From the NCBI GenBank assembly GCA_964505065.1, contig CAZDGF010000006.1, positions 6,713 through 70,712 on the forward strand: a stretch of 64,000 bases of DNA, read 5' to 3'. The notes under the pieces were generated by a model. The model worked only from the letters and a program-made list of their open reading frames with translations. It made no database searches and had not been told where the DNA came from. A program made the translations under genes and the position numbers. Below, one piece after another: positions 52,236 through 60,980 of the stretch (the first letter of the stretch is position 1; every line of letters begins with the position of its first letter). The stretch is from JABMMZ01 sp964505065. Lineage in GTDB: Bacteria > Bacteroidota > Bacteroidia > NS11-12g > UBA955.

Positions 52236-53303
52236 ATGAAATTATTAAATTTTTACAGCATTTTTTTAATTCTTATATTTACCTTTTCGTGCAAAAAAAC
52301 CGAAACTATTTATATAGAAAAAAAAGAAACACTTGCCGATATATTTGGCACATGGCAAATTTTAGGAGATAGTAATATTTTACAAAATAGATACTATGTT
52401 TTTCCACCTGAAAATCCATCTACTTATTTTTATTTGAATATAGATGCCAAAGGCATAAAAAATAAAACAGAAGGTTTATGTAAAATTTATAAAAATCATG
52501 TAGAATTAGATTATCAATTATTTAATTTATTATTAATTGATGATACAATGATTATAACAGGATACAATAATGCCACAACAAGGTTTTTAAAAGTAAAAAA
52601 TCCTGATTTTACAATAGAAAACTGGATAAAAAAATTAAATATTGAAAAAATATTTCCTGCACTTTCTTATAAATACCGTTATAGCCTTGTTTCTTTTGCT
52701 GTAGATGAAAACTATTTGTATTTTAATGGCGATAATTTAGATGAAAGCGTATTAAAAAGTTATATTTATAAAATGAATAAAAATACTGGTGTATTAGAAG
52801 ATAGTTTAGCAGTATATTTTAGAGATTGTGGTGTATCTTATAACAATGAAAAATTTTACTATTATTATTACTTTGCAAGCTTATACAAAGTATTTACAAC
52901 CAATGGATTTAACAATAATTTTGCAGAGTTTTCGCCTTATTTAATTTCTAATGTATATAGCATTTTAGCTTTGCCAAACGATTCTGTTTTAATTGGTAAT
53001 TGGAACAAACTTAAAATAGGAACACCAACAGCAGAATTTAAAGATTACAAAGACTACAATGTTAATAATAATCCCGATGTAGGTTTTATAGGGAAGTTAG
53101 AACATAATTTTTTAACACTATCAAATTACAATAACTATTTCAGCCTTGTTGCCAATGATAGTAAAAACACTGTTTTGAAAACAGTTCAGTTTGAATCTAA
53201 TTACAGTTTTTCAAATTTTTCTACTTTTAAAAAAGAAATATGGGCTTATGCCAGAGATAACAGAAATAACAATATGGTGTTTTTAAAAATTAATTTAGAT
53301 TGA
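52236..53303 (+). CDS. lipoprotein of unknown function, first of a tandem pair
   Basis: The 355 residues start with a lipoprotein signal (FTFSC-KK, Cys at about 19). The first 110 residues carry an ADIFGTWQILGDSN block like the start of lipocalin-type lipoproteins; the rest (about 150-355) is built of repeated aromatic strands (DENYLYFNGDN, IYKMNKNTGVLEDS, VYSILALPNDSVLIG) reminiscent of a small beta-propeller. The next gene has the same plan. A/T content is very high with many poly-Asn/Lys codons. No family name is known to me. Confidence 0.75.
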   Translation: MKLLNFYSIFLILIFTFSCKKTETIYIEKKETLADIFGTWQILGDSNILQNRYYVFPPENPSTYFYLNIDAKGIKNKTEGLCKIYKNHVELDYQLFNLLLIDDTMIITGYNNATTRFLKVKNPDFTIENWIKKLNIEKIFPALSYKYRYSLVSFAVDENYLYFNGDNLDESVLKSYIYKMNKNTGVLEDSLAVYFRDCGVSYNNEKFYYYYYFASLYKVFTTNGFNNNFAEFSPYLISNVYSILALPNDSVLIGNWNKLKIGTPTAEFKDYKDYNVNNNPDVGFIGKLEHNFLTLSNYNNYFSLVANDSKNTVLKTVQFESNYSFSNFSTFKKEIWAYARDNRNNNMVFLKINLD

Positions 53304-53305
53304 AT

Positions 53306-54322
53306 ATGATAAAAAATTTATTGATTTTTACTTTTTTATGCTTGATAATTGCAACATGCAAAAAAGAAACTATAATTATTGATACAGAAAATATAGCAGC
53401 AGAAGAATTGTATGGCGCTTGGGAGCTAACAAAAGGGGATACTAACCTGCAATTATTAACAGAAAATATCTTATTCGAAAAAAGTACATCTAAATATTAT
53501 AATTGGTATAAAAATTTAAATGGTTTTAAAGGGAGTTATTCAATGCCATTTAGAGCTACAAAAAATACTATACAAGTAGGATATAGAAGTTTTAAATATT
53601 TTGTAACAAATACACAATTACAATTGATAGAAAATGATTCAATATATTTTTATTACAAAAAGAATTTCAATATTACAAAAATGCCATCAGATTGGATAAA
53701 AAAAGCAACAATCTTAAGCATTATTAAAGCACCTTTAATTTACGTATATAGAAGCGTAGGAATAGATGATAATTATTTATATTACTGCACCCAGCTAAAT
53801 GATAGTTTTGTTTTTAAATTAAATAAAAAAACAAAGAAAATAGAAGATAGTATGGCTATAAATGGAAGTAGATGCGCTAATTTTTATTACAATAATTTTT
53901 TATACCATGGCAATGCCGAAGATGAAAAATTATATAAAACTTCTAACTTTAAAATTGCCTCAAAACAATTTGCCTCAAAAAATATTTTTAACAATGTTTA
54001 TTCTATAACGTTATATCCAAATACAAATGATATTTATGTTTTAAATGGCAATAACGAATTATATGTAGGAAAAGAAAATGGGGATTTCAACTTATTAAAT
54101 TTAGGCATATACTTTAGTGCTTTATCGTATTATAAAAACAATGAATTTTTAATTTCTAATAATGGAAATATTTGTAAAATTTCAAATTTTAAAATTAACG
54201 AAAATTATGAAGTAGATGGCTACAATATTACAAGTGTATCCTCAAAAGGAGATGAAATTTGGGCAATAGCAGAAAATGAAAAAAGTTTGTCTTATTATCT
54301 AATTCAAGTAGAATTGCCTTAA
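53306..54322 (+). CDS. lipoprotein of unknown function, second of a tandem pair
   Basis: A 338-residue lipoprotein (IIATC-KK) paralogous to the preceding gene: AAEELYGAWELTKGDTN corresponds to the FGTWQ block, DDNYLYYCTQLND and VFKLNKKTKKIEDSM to the propeller-like strands, and VYSITLYPNTNDIYVL to the VYSILALPND strand. A TTG at 53300 would overlap the upstream stop, but the ATG at 53306 gives a normal signal and is preferred. The two genes are a duplication and share one message. Confidence 0.75.
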   Translation: MIKNLLIFTFLCLIIATCKKETIIIDTENIAAEELYGAWELTKGDTNLQLLTENILFEKSTSKYYNWYKNLNGFKGSYSMPFRATKNTIQVGYRSFKYFVTNTQLQLIENDSIYFYYKKNFNITKMPSDWIKKATILSIIKAPLIYVYRSVGIDDNYLYYCTQLNDSFVFKLNKKTKKIEDSMAINGSRCANFYYNNFLYHGNAEDEKLYKTSNFKIASKQFASKNIFNNVYSITLYPNTNDIYVLNGNNELYVGKENGDFNLLNLGIYFSALSYYKNNEFLISNNGNICKISNFKINENYEVDGYNITSVSSKGDEIWAIAENEKSLSYYLIQVELP

Positions 54323-54331
54323 ATAAAATTA

Positions 54332-54817
54332 TTAATCATTTCTTCTACCCTTAATATAATCTTGTATCAAATCCATTTCATAACCCTTAGAAACAAGATA
54401 CTTTGTTACTTTCTGTAACTTTATATAATTGAATTTATCCTTCAATGTACCATAGTATTTTTCAGCTATCGTCTTCAAATTCTCAATGTATTTCTCATCA
54501 TCTATTTCAAGCAGGGCTTTTTTAATTAAAAAATCACCAATTTGATGTTGCTTAAGCTCACGTTTTATACGCAATCGCCCCCATTTTTTTTGCCTAAACT
54601 TACTTCCAGCAAATAATATGGCATAACGCTCCTCATTTACCAATCCTTCTTGAATGGCATAAGCCAGCACCTCGTTTACATCATCAGTATTTAAGCCATA
54701 GCTATATAATTTATCCTTTACCTCCGCTTGGCAGCGTTCTTGGTAATTGCAAAAATACCTAATTTTTAACTTCGCTTGATTGGGTGTTAAATTTTCTTTT
54801 TTAGAAAAAGCATCCAT
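54332..54817 (-). CDS. recX: RecX-family regulatory protein
   Basis: The 161-residue protein has the three-helix repeats of RecX: RYFCNYQERCQAEVKDKL, EGLVNEERYAILFAGSKFRQKKWGRLRIKRELKQ with the family's K.WG..RI..EL core, and a final YLVSKGYEMDLIQDYI. RecX caps RecA filaments and limits recombination. No recA is in the window. It is downstream of the exported nuclease-like gene by 13 bp on the minus strand and converges with the lipoprotein pair (9 bp between stops). Confidence 0.92.
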   Translation of the reverse strand: MDAFSKKENLTPNQAKLKIRYFCNYQERCQAEVKDKLYSYGLNTDDVNEVLAYAIQEGLVNEERYAILFAGSKFRQKKWGRLRIKRELKQHQIGDFLIKKALLEIDDEKYIENLKTIAEKYYGTLKDKFNYIKLQKVTKYLVSKGYEMDLIQDYIKGRRND

Positions 54818-54830
54818 TTTTTTACCCTTA

Positions 54831-55973
54831 TTATTGGTGTGAAACTAAAAAGAATTTTTGAAATATTAGCCCATTTTTTTCAATCATTAAAGTATAAATA
54901 CCATTTGGCAATAATTCAGTATTAATAGTATTTTCAATACATTTATTGGCTACAATTTTTTGCCCTAAAGCATTAAAAATAGTATAATCAAAATTGTTCA
55001 AACCTTCTATATAAATTTTATTATCTGCAGGATTAGGAAAAAGTTTAAAAATGAATTTTAAGGGATTAAAAAGCCCTAAAGTTCTAACATTGTATCTGCT
55101 GTACACAGGGTAATGATCGCTTGTGGAGCTGCTATAATTGGCAATATAAGGCTCAAGTTTTAAGCGTTTGCAAGTATCTGTTTCCCAATGCGAGGCTAAA
55201 TACATAGTACCCAATTGGTGGTCTATAGGATTGGTATAACTTGCAGTTGTGCTTTCGTTATTAAGTGTTAGGCGTTGGCTAAAAAATTGATAGTCTTGTT
55301 GATTTAACAATTGTGCAAATGGCGATGGCAGGCTGTTGTATATACTTTCATCAAGGTCATCGTTCCAATCGCCAAGTATGGTTATATATTTGTTTTTATT
55401 TTGATTCAAATACATTTTCAACCAATTGGCAGAACGCAAGCGGCTGTTGTAAGCGGCTAATTTTTCAGCATCGTTGCCAATATTGGCTTTAAGGTGCAAT
55501 ACAATTGCTTGCAAGGTATCTAAGCCAATATCAAAGCTATCTTTATTTAATTTCAACCGAATGCTAAAAGGAAACCTTCTGGTAGAAAAACTATCAGGCT
55601 GCTCCGTTCCCAATAGTTGAGCATCTATAAAAGTAAATAAGTTTTTTTTATAAATAAATGCAGTTTTTTGTTCAGGCGAATAATTACAGATTTTATAATC
55701 ATAGTTTTGCAATTTTTGCATCATACTATCAAATGCAACTATGCTACAAACCTCGCAAAATGCCCATAAATCAATATCTGTATATTTTAATACTTGCAGC
55801 ACATTGGCTTGTTGTAAAGCATCGTTATTCGGACCAAAGCCGGCAGCCGTTTTGCCAAACCATTCCAAATTCCAATTGGCTATTTCCAACTCTTTTGTTT
55901 TGCCAATTTTGGGTATATTTTGAGCCGTAAGTTCAATATAAAAAAAGAAGAATGCAATGTATAATAGTTTCAT
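54831..55973 (-). CDS. exported endonuclease/exonuclease/phosphatase-family enzyme with T9SS tail
   Basis: A 380-residue protein with a short signal peptide (ending ELTAQ). The EEP fold is complete: IANWNLEWFG (Asn), AFCEVCS (Glu), LHLKANIG, TILGDWNDDLDES (Asp/Asn pair) and the C-terminal TSDHYPVYS (Asp-His). The last 75 residues are a type A T9SS tail (FKLFPNPADNKIYIEG and NGIYTLMIEKNGLIFQKF). Likely an extracellular DNase or phosphatase for nutrient uptake or DNA removal. Its ATG overlaps the TAA of the upstream transporter gene in a TAATG, so translation is coupled; an uptake partnership for released products is possible. Confidence 0.88.
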   Translation of the reverse strand: MKLLYIAFFFFYIELTAQNIPKIGKTKELEIANWNLEWFGKTAAGFGPNNDALQQANVLQVLKYTDIDLWAFCEVCSIVAFDSMMQKLQNYDYKICNYSPEQKTAFIYKKNLFTFIDAQLLGTEQPDSFSTRRFPFSIRLKLNKDSFDIGLDTLQAIVLHLKANIGNDAEKLAAYNSRLRSANWLKMYLNQNKNKYITILGDWNDDLDESIYNSLPSPFAQLLNQQDYQFFSQRLTLNNESTTASYTNPIDHQLGTMYLASHWETDTCKRLKLEPYIANYSSSTSDHYPVYSRYNVRTLGLFNPLKFIFKLFPNPADNKIYIEGLNNFDYTIFNALGQKIVANKCIENTINTELLPNGIYTLMIEKNGLIFQKFFLVSHQ

Positions 55974-56935
55974 TATTTAACTTTAAATTTAAGCGCAATT
56001 AAGCGTATAAGCCAAGCAAAAAACAGGGTAGAAAAAAAGGTGAAAATAGCATATACCAAAGCAGGTTTTTGCATTTCGTTGTTATGCAAAATATTACCAG
56101 CTATCAATAAAGCCAAAGCTGTGTTATGTAAGCCTATTTCTATCATAAAGGTTACTCTATTTTGTAAATTAATGTTGAATAAAGAACCCGAAAAATATCC
56201 CAATGCCATACTGCTAAAATTAAGAATTAAACCCCATAAGCCAAGCGTTAATATTTCATTGCTTGTTGGTGTAATACCCCCTTTATCCGATGGAGCAAAA
56301 AACTTAATAGCAAAAATTAAAAACAATAAAGTAGGCAATAAATACTTTAATACAGGTTGTAATTTATCGGCAATAGTAGGAAATTTATGTTTTATAAATA
56401 CCCCCACAATAGCTGGCAATACTGTAACCAAAGCTATATGGGCAATAGTTGTACCAATGGGTAAAGCTATATTTTGTGTAGCACCCATAAAATAATTTAA
56501 AGATACATTTACCAATACAGGAATAGTAAACATACAAAATATGGCATTTAAAACCGTTAGCGAAATGCTTAACGCCACATTGCCTTTTAATATAAAACTT
56601 ACCAAATTAGAAGTAACCCCACCTGGGCAAAAAGAAAGTATCATAAAACCTACTTTAATTTCGGGCGAAAATGAGCTAAACCACATTAACACAAAAGCAG
56701 CAACTGGCAATAAAACCATTTGTGCTACAAGCCCTATTGTTAAAGCTTTTGGTGCTGTAAAAAGATTTTTAAAATCTTCTTTACTAAGCCCTAAACCCAA
56801 ACTCATGGTTATAAAAGCAAGCACTAAATCTATTAAAAAATTTGTGTGTCGAAATAAGAAATCTAACATTGTGGCTATGCTTGCTTGTTTACCGAACAAA
56901 CTTACAATTATTTTCCAATAAACTATTGTTTTCAT
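55973..56935 (-). CDS. bile acid:sodium symporter (BASS) family transporter
   Basis: The 320-residue protein has about ten membrane helices. FITMSLGLGLSKEDFKNLF, the CPGGVTSNLVSFILKGNVALS re-entrant loop (Pro-Gly-Gly and Ser-Asn that bind Na+) and EIGLHNTALALLIA (second crossover helix) mark it as BASS. Family members carry organic acids, including bile acids, pantothenate or 2-keto acids; substrate is not predictable here. The first 20 residues may be extra, as MLDFLFRHTNFLIDLV is a natural start. Coupled by TAATG to the exported EEP enzyme. Confidence 0.9.
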   Translation of the reverse strand: MKTIVYWKIIVSLFGKQASIATMLDFLFRHTNFLIDLVLAFITMSLGLGLSKEDFKNLFTAPKALTIGLVAQMVLLPVAAFVLMWFSSFSPEIKVGFMILSFCPGGVTSNLVSFILKGNVALSISLTVLNAIFCMFTIPVLVNVSLNYFMGATQNIALPIGTTIAHIALVTVLPAIVGVFIKHKFPTIADKLQPVLKYLLPTLLFLIFAIKFFAPSDKGGITPTSNEILTLGLWGLILNFSSMALGYFSGSLFNINLQNRVTFMIEIGLHNTALALLIAGNILHNNEMQKPALVYAIFTFFSTLFFAWLIRLIALKFKVK

Positions 56936-56976
56936 TTTATTTTAAAATGATTTTTTTATACCAATAAAATTTATGT

Positions 56977-57852
56977 ATGTTTGAAAAACCTATTCAACAC
57001 AAAATAATTATAGCGTTTTTAATGGTTCTATTTTTTACTCAAAAAGTAAAAGCAGACTCCACCTATACCAAAGGTTTTAGCCTTAAAGGTATAGATTTTA
57101 GATATGGTTTTGGACGTTATAATTTGCGCAGTATAGATGAAAAAAATTTAGCAAAACAATTTACCAACGATCAAAACAATTACTACAAATTTAACCAATC
57201 TTTACTGGCAGAAAACAACGGAACAGCTATTTCCGATATATACTTGGGCTTAATATTTTCTCCAAAAATAAACAATAAAAAAAATGTATTTACTAAACAA
57301 GAAATAAGAATAGGTGTAAGTTTTACCTTGCTAAACAATGCCAGCACCATAGCCCTTGCATGGGATACAATTAACAATGGTAACCAAAAAGAGGTAAAAC
57401 AGTTTTTTTATCAATATAAATACAATAGCCAAAAAATACATTTTTCTTACTTACTCAATAGCAAAATACTAAAAAATAGCTTAGCTTTTTATGGCGGTAT
57501 AGGCTTTGCTTTTGGTTTTAGCAATTGGCGAAGTAATTTTGAAGGAAGGGCAGGCAGCTATTCAAAGCAAGTATTAACCTCGCAAAACAATCAAGTATCA
57601 GATATTAAGCAATATGTGCCATTAGAAAACTTTAGAACAGGGAACAGCTTAATATATATTCCTTTGGGCATTAAGTATAATTTAAGTTACGATATAAATT
57701 TATTTGCCGAGGCAAATATTGGTTATCAATATTTTTTAAAAGGCATAAATACTAACAATACTTGGCTTCCAAGTAGTACTTATAATTTTGGATTTAGGCT
57801 AAAACTGATAGATGATAACCAAGCCATAAAACAAGGAGCAGTTTTTTGGTAA
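56977..57852 (+). CDS. outer-membrane beta-barrel protein, hypothetical
   Basis: A 291-residue protein with a signal peptide (ending QKVKA) and barrel strands (GFSLKGIDFRYGFGRYNL, EIRIGVSFTLLNNAS, SLAFYGGIGFAFGFSNW, LIYIPLGIKYNLSYDINLF, YNFGFRLKLIDD). An Asn/Lys-rich loop lies near residue 95. No family is recognised. It is divergent from the BASS gene and ends before a degenerate REP-like sequence. Confidence 0.68.
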   Translation: MFEKPIQHKIIIAFLMVLFFTQKVKADSTYTKGFSLKGIDFRYGFGRYNLRSIDEKNLAKQFTNDQNNYYKFNQSLLAENNGTAISDIYLGLIFSPKINNKKNVFTKQEIRIGVSFTLLNNASTIALAWDTINNGNQKEVKQFFYQYKYNSQKIHFSYLLNSKILKNSLAFYGGIGFAFGFSNWRSNFEGRAGSYSKQVLTSQNNQVSDIKQYVPLENFRTGNSLIYIPLGIKYNLSYDINLFAEANIGYQYFLKGINTNNTWLPSSTYNFGFRLKLIDDNQAIKQGAVFW

Positions 57853-57876
57853 AAGTTATTTTATCAAAGTGTTCTT

Positions 57877-57905
57877 TTCAGAGCAAAAAACTACTCAAAA
57901 TGAAC
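57877..57905. repeat. degenerate copy of the REP-like element
   Basis: CTTTTCAGAGCAAAAAACT followed by a TCAAAATGAAC-like end matches the right half of the 32287-32381 element (CTTTTTTCAGAGCAAAAAAG, TTCAGAATGAC), with a partly lost partner arm. It lies between converging genes. Confidence 0.6.
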
Positions 57906-57930
57906 TGTGTAAAAAAATACTTTTTATGTC

Positions 57931-59241
57931 TTATGCAATACTTTTCTTTTCTTTCTTCTCTTTCAGCTTTTGTTTTACAATTTTAGCTGTAAAATAATAA
58001 ATAAAAAAGAAAAGAAAAAAGCCATTGCCAAAATAATTGCCTGTGCGCACCAAGCGAACAACAAACCATATAAATATTCCTTGGTTAATCAAAGTGTATT
58101 CCCTTAATTCTGTATCATCAAAACCTCTGCGCCTTAAAAAATTTTTAAATAAGAAAATAAAAAATAAACTTAAACCCAAAAGCCCTGTTTCCGACATTAA
58201 ACGAATAAATAGCGAATTGGCATCGTTAGCATTAAATGCACCATATTTTTTTAAAAAAGATTTATCAAAAAACAATTCAAAGCGTTTCATATAATTTGCC
58301 TCGTGGGTACCAAGTCCCGTTCCTGTCAGAGGATTAGCATCAAAAGAGGCTTTTGCTACAATATAATTAGAGTACAAAGCAAAGCTACTTGAGTTTAAAT
58401 CTGAAACATCTTTTTTGCTAAATTTTTTAGCTGTAAAAGCTTTAAAAGTTTCGGTAGCTTTGGTGTTAAATTCTTTCCAATTTTCTTGCACTCCGCTAAA
58501 CAATGAGGCAAATGCTACTAGCAATAAAGGCAAAAGCAAGATTTTCCAATTGGTAATGGAAAAAAACTTGCGGTTATAAAGCCAAAATATAAAAATTAAA
58601 GCCAAACCAATAAAACCAGCAGATGAAAATGTGAAAATATAACAAGCACCTATTGTACCAAGTAATAATACCCTTATTCTAAATGTATTAATCATTTTAT
58701 TAGAATACAAACTTGTCCATAAAAAATAAAATGCAGGAATAAGCACTACAGCTAAAAAATAGGGTTCGCCCATAACACTATACACTCTGTAGAACCCAAA
58801 AGAGGCTTTTTTAATATTGCCAAAATGAATGCCATTTACTCTTAAAAACTCTTCGCAAACACCAATGGCAGCAACTATAAATGCTACCAACAAATATTTT
58901 TTGAAAACTTTTTTTATATCAAATTCCTCCAAACTTAAATAGGTGTAATATGCAACAGAAGTAAACACAATACCAATAATTTGTTTTAGCACTTTAAAGC
59001 CATAGCCGCCATTGTTAATACTTACTATTAAAGTTGTAACAATTAAAATACTTATTGCCACAAAAAACCAATGGGGCAAAAACTTTAAACTCTTTTTTTG
59101 AACAACATAATACCCAATATTGAATAGAAAAAAAATGTAATAAACATAAAAATCAATAGGTAACACAAAACGTAAAATGATAAAATCATCCATAAACAAA
59201 GATGCAATCATACACCAACTTAATATGGTTTTAAATTTCAT
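57931..59241 (-). CDS. O-antigen ligase/polymerase-like membrane protein
   Basis: The 436-residue protein has about eleven membrane helices and one large periplasmic loop (about residues 260-340) containing GTGLGTHEANYMKRF, the usual Wzy_C/O-antigen-ligase loop motif. Such enzymes join or polymerise lipid-linked sugar repeats in the outer leaflet of the inner membrane. The C-terminal tail is Lys/Glu-rich (KQKLKEKKEKKS). Its start overlaps the stop of the nucleotidyltransferase gene by four bases (ATGA), so it is the third member of a coupled series. Confidence 0.85.
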   Translation of the reverse strand: MKFKTILSWCMIASLFMDDFIILRFVLPIDFYVYYIFFLFNIGYYVVQKKSLKFLPHWFFVAISILIVTTLIVSINNGGYGFKVLKQIIGIVFTSVAYYTYLSLEEFDIKKVFKKYLLVAFIVAAIGVCEEFLRVNGIHFGNIKKASFGFYRVYSVMGEPYFLAVVLIPAFYFLWTSLYSNKMINTFRIRVLLLGTIGACYIFTFSSAGFIGLALIFIFWLYNRKFFSITNWKILLLPLLLVAFASLFSGVQENWKEFNTKATETFKAFTAKKFSKKDVSDLNSSSFALYSNYIVAKASFDANPLTGTGLGTHEANYMKRFELFFDKSFLKKYGAFNANDANSLFIRLMSETGLLGLSLFFIFLFKNFLRRRGFDDTELREYTLINQGIFIWFVVRLVRTGNYFGNGFFLFFFIYYFTAKIVKQKLKEKKEKKSIA

Positions 59242-59717
59242 TTATTGTGATTACTTTGTTTAATTTTTTCAAGCTCAATAACATCAATTTTATCTTTTGC
59301 TCTATTTACAAATTTTTTATTATCAATTAATTGATTGATATGTAAGAATCTTATTTTAATATTATTTATTCCTGCAATGGGAGCTAATTCATAGCATTTT
59401 TGAAATGTATAATTATCAATGCCAACCAATTCTGTAAATAAATCTAAACTTATACCAGAATCTAATGTAATAGAGGTAATTCCTGGAATAAATTCCATTG
59501 TTTCCAAAGGCTTGAAATCTCCAATTTTTGCTTCTTTTAATGCTTTTCTTAAATTTTTTCTGTTTTCTAAAGTATCTTCTATCAAAATATCTAAATCGGC
59601 AGTAAATCTTTTAAAACCATTCAAATTAGCAGCAAACCCACCAATCATTATATATTTAACATTGTTTTTATTCAAAAAAAACCATAAACTCAATATTTCG
59701 TCATCTAAAATATCCAT
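59238..59717 (-). CDS. nucleotidyltransferase-fold protein (MNT/DUF6036-like)
   Basis: A 159-residue protein with the minimal nucleotidyltransferase signature: YIMIGGFAANLNGFKRFTADLDILI (Gly-Gly then Asp-x-Asp), where the two Asp are the metal ligands, and a later SLDLFTEL strand carrying the third acidic residue. In antitoxin-like pairs such proteins act on tRNA or protein partners; in other settings on small metabolites. It overlaps the 48-residue protein upstream (TAATG) and the polymerase downstream (ATGA), which is an unusual company for such a protein. Confidence 0.82.
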   Translation of the reverse strand: MDILDDEILSLWFFLNKNNVKYIMIGGFAANLNGFKRFTADLDILIEDTLENRKNLRKALKEAKIGDFKPLETMEFIPGITSITLDSGISLDLFTELVGIDNYTFQKCYELAPIAGINNIKIRFLHINQLIDNKKFVNRAKDKIDVIELEKIKQSNHNK

Positions 59718-59863
59718 TAATTTTTGTTTCTTACTTTTGCATTATTCATCTTCAACCCTATTTTTATTAATTTCATAAGCAATCTAAAACGTTCTTCATA
59801 ACTGGTTTCTAAATGTTTTTTCAAACGTTCTTCTTCTGATATATTTTCCAATTTGCCTTTCAT
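59717..59863 (-). CDS. 48-residue small protein coupled to the nucleotidyltransferase
   Basis: On the minus strand an ATG at 59861-59863 opens a 48-residue frame: MKGKLENISEEERLKKH, then LETSYEERFRLLMKLIKIG, then LKMNNAKVRNKN, ending in a TAA whose final A begins the nucleotidyltransferase ATG (TAATG overlap). It is highly charged and predicted helical. Small proteins of the LETSYEERF kind commonly precede nucleotidyltransferase genes in Bacteroidota as the partner of a two-gene module, which supports it being real. It overlaps the 5' extension of the divergent glycosyltransferase frame, an argument for starting that gene later. Confidence 0.7.
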   Translation of the reverse strand: MKGKLENISEEERLKKHLETSYEERFRLLMKLIKIGLKMNNAKVRNKN

Positions 59864-59930
59864 TTTATTTCACTCAATTTTGTCCTTTGATTTTCATTTA
59901 ATAACTACAATCTTTGCAAAAGTAAAAATT

Positions 59931-60980
59931 TTGCGTGTACTTATACTATATACCGAGTTGGCTGGCTACGTTTTAGCCTGTGTAAAACATTATTTAAACA
60001 ACAATAGTAAGGCTAAAATTTTACTTGTACACTACCCCATAAATTCAGAAGCTCCTTTTACTTTTAATTTTACCAAAAACCTTACCAATATTGAATATAA
60101 CGGCACAAATATTTCTAAATTAAACAAAGAAATTGAATCTTTTAATCCACAAATAATACTATGCTCTGGCTGGGGAAATAAATACTATTTGAGTGTTGTA
60201 AAAAAATATTACAATTTAGCTGAAACAGTCGTTTGTTTCGATAACCAATGGCAAGGAAATATTAAACAATACATTTTAAAACTAATTGCTCCTTTTTGGC
60301 TAAAAAAAATATTTAAAAAAGCTTGGGTGCCTGGCGAGCCTCAAAAAGCTTATGCCTTAAAACTTGGCTTTAATGAGCAACAAGTTTTTACAGGCTTTTA
60401 TGTTGCCAATACTTCTATTTTTGAGCCAATAGGGGCTAAAAAATTGAATACTAAAAGGGTATATCCTAAAACAATGATAAGCATAGCCCGCTATATTGCC
60501 CAAAAAGATTTGCCTACGCTTTGGGCTGCTTTTATTGCTGCCAACAGCAATACAGGAAACCAATGGCAGTTGCATTGCTTGGGTTTAGGCACATTATTCA
60601 ATCAAAAAACAGAAAACGAATACATTACACATTTTGGTTTTGTTCAACCTGCTGAAATGGAAAAATATTTATTACAAAGTGGCATCTATGTATTGCCAAG
60701 CCAATACGAACCATGGGGTGTTGCAGTGCAAGAGGCGGCTTTAGCCGCATTGCCTTTGGTATTGAGCAATAAAATAGGGGCTAGCTCTATGTTTTTAAAT
60801 TCAAGCAATGGTTTTGAATTTGAAGCAGGCAACACATTACATTTGCAAAATATTTTAGAAAAAATAATGCAAATGCCCGATAGCGAATTATGGCAAATGG
60901 CAGAAAATAGCTACAAATTAGGCAATAATTTAACTTTACAACATTGGGCAGATACATTAAATAAAATAGGCAAACAATAA
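59931..60980 (+). CDS. GT4-like glycosyltransferase
   Basis: About 349 residues with a GT-B fold. The N-terminal domain starts RVLILYTELAGYVLACVKHYL; the C-terminal nucleotide-binding domain has a basic-centre (TKRVYPKTMISIARYIAQKD) and the retaining E-x7-E motif in SQYEPWGVAVQEAAL. A longer frame begins at a TTG at 59853, but that stretch overlaps the coupled small protein and the promoter-like AATCTTTG (59909-59916), so the TTG at 59931 is preferred. First gene of the rightward polysaccharide unit; asnB-like follows without a gap. Confidence 0.85.
   Translation: MRVLILYTELAGYVLACVKHYLNNNSKAKILLVHYPINSEAPFTFNFTKNLTNIEYNGTNISKLNKEIESFNPQIILCSGWGNKYYLSVVKKYYNLAETVVCFDNQWQGNIKQYILKLIAPFWLKKIFKKAWVPGEPQKAYALKLGFNEQQVFTGFYVANTSIFEPIGAKKLNTKRVYPKTMISIARYIAQKDLPTLWAAFIAANSNTGNQWQLHCLGLGTLFNQKTENEYITHFGFVQPAEMEKYLLQSGIYVLPSQYEPWGVAVQEAALAALPLVLSNKIGASSMFLNSSNGFEFEAGNTLHLQNILEKIMQMPDSELWQMAENSYKLGNNLTLQHWADTLNKIGKQ

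Noticed and set aside
56040..56495. 151-codon frame antisense to the BASS transporter.
   Set aside because: Reverse image of membrane-helix codons; nothing recognisable.
56976..56983. TATGTTTG, an exact TAnnTTTG match at the start of the 56977 gene.
   Set aside because: It overlaps the ATG of a gene whose signal peptide needs that start, so it is probably chance.
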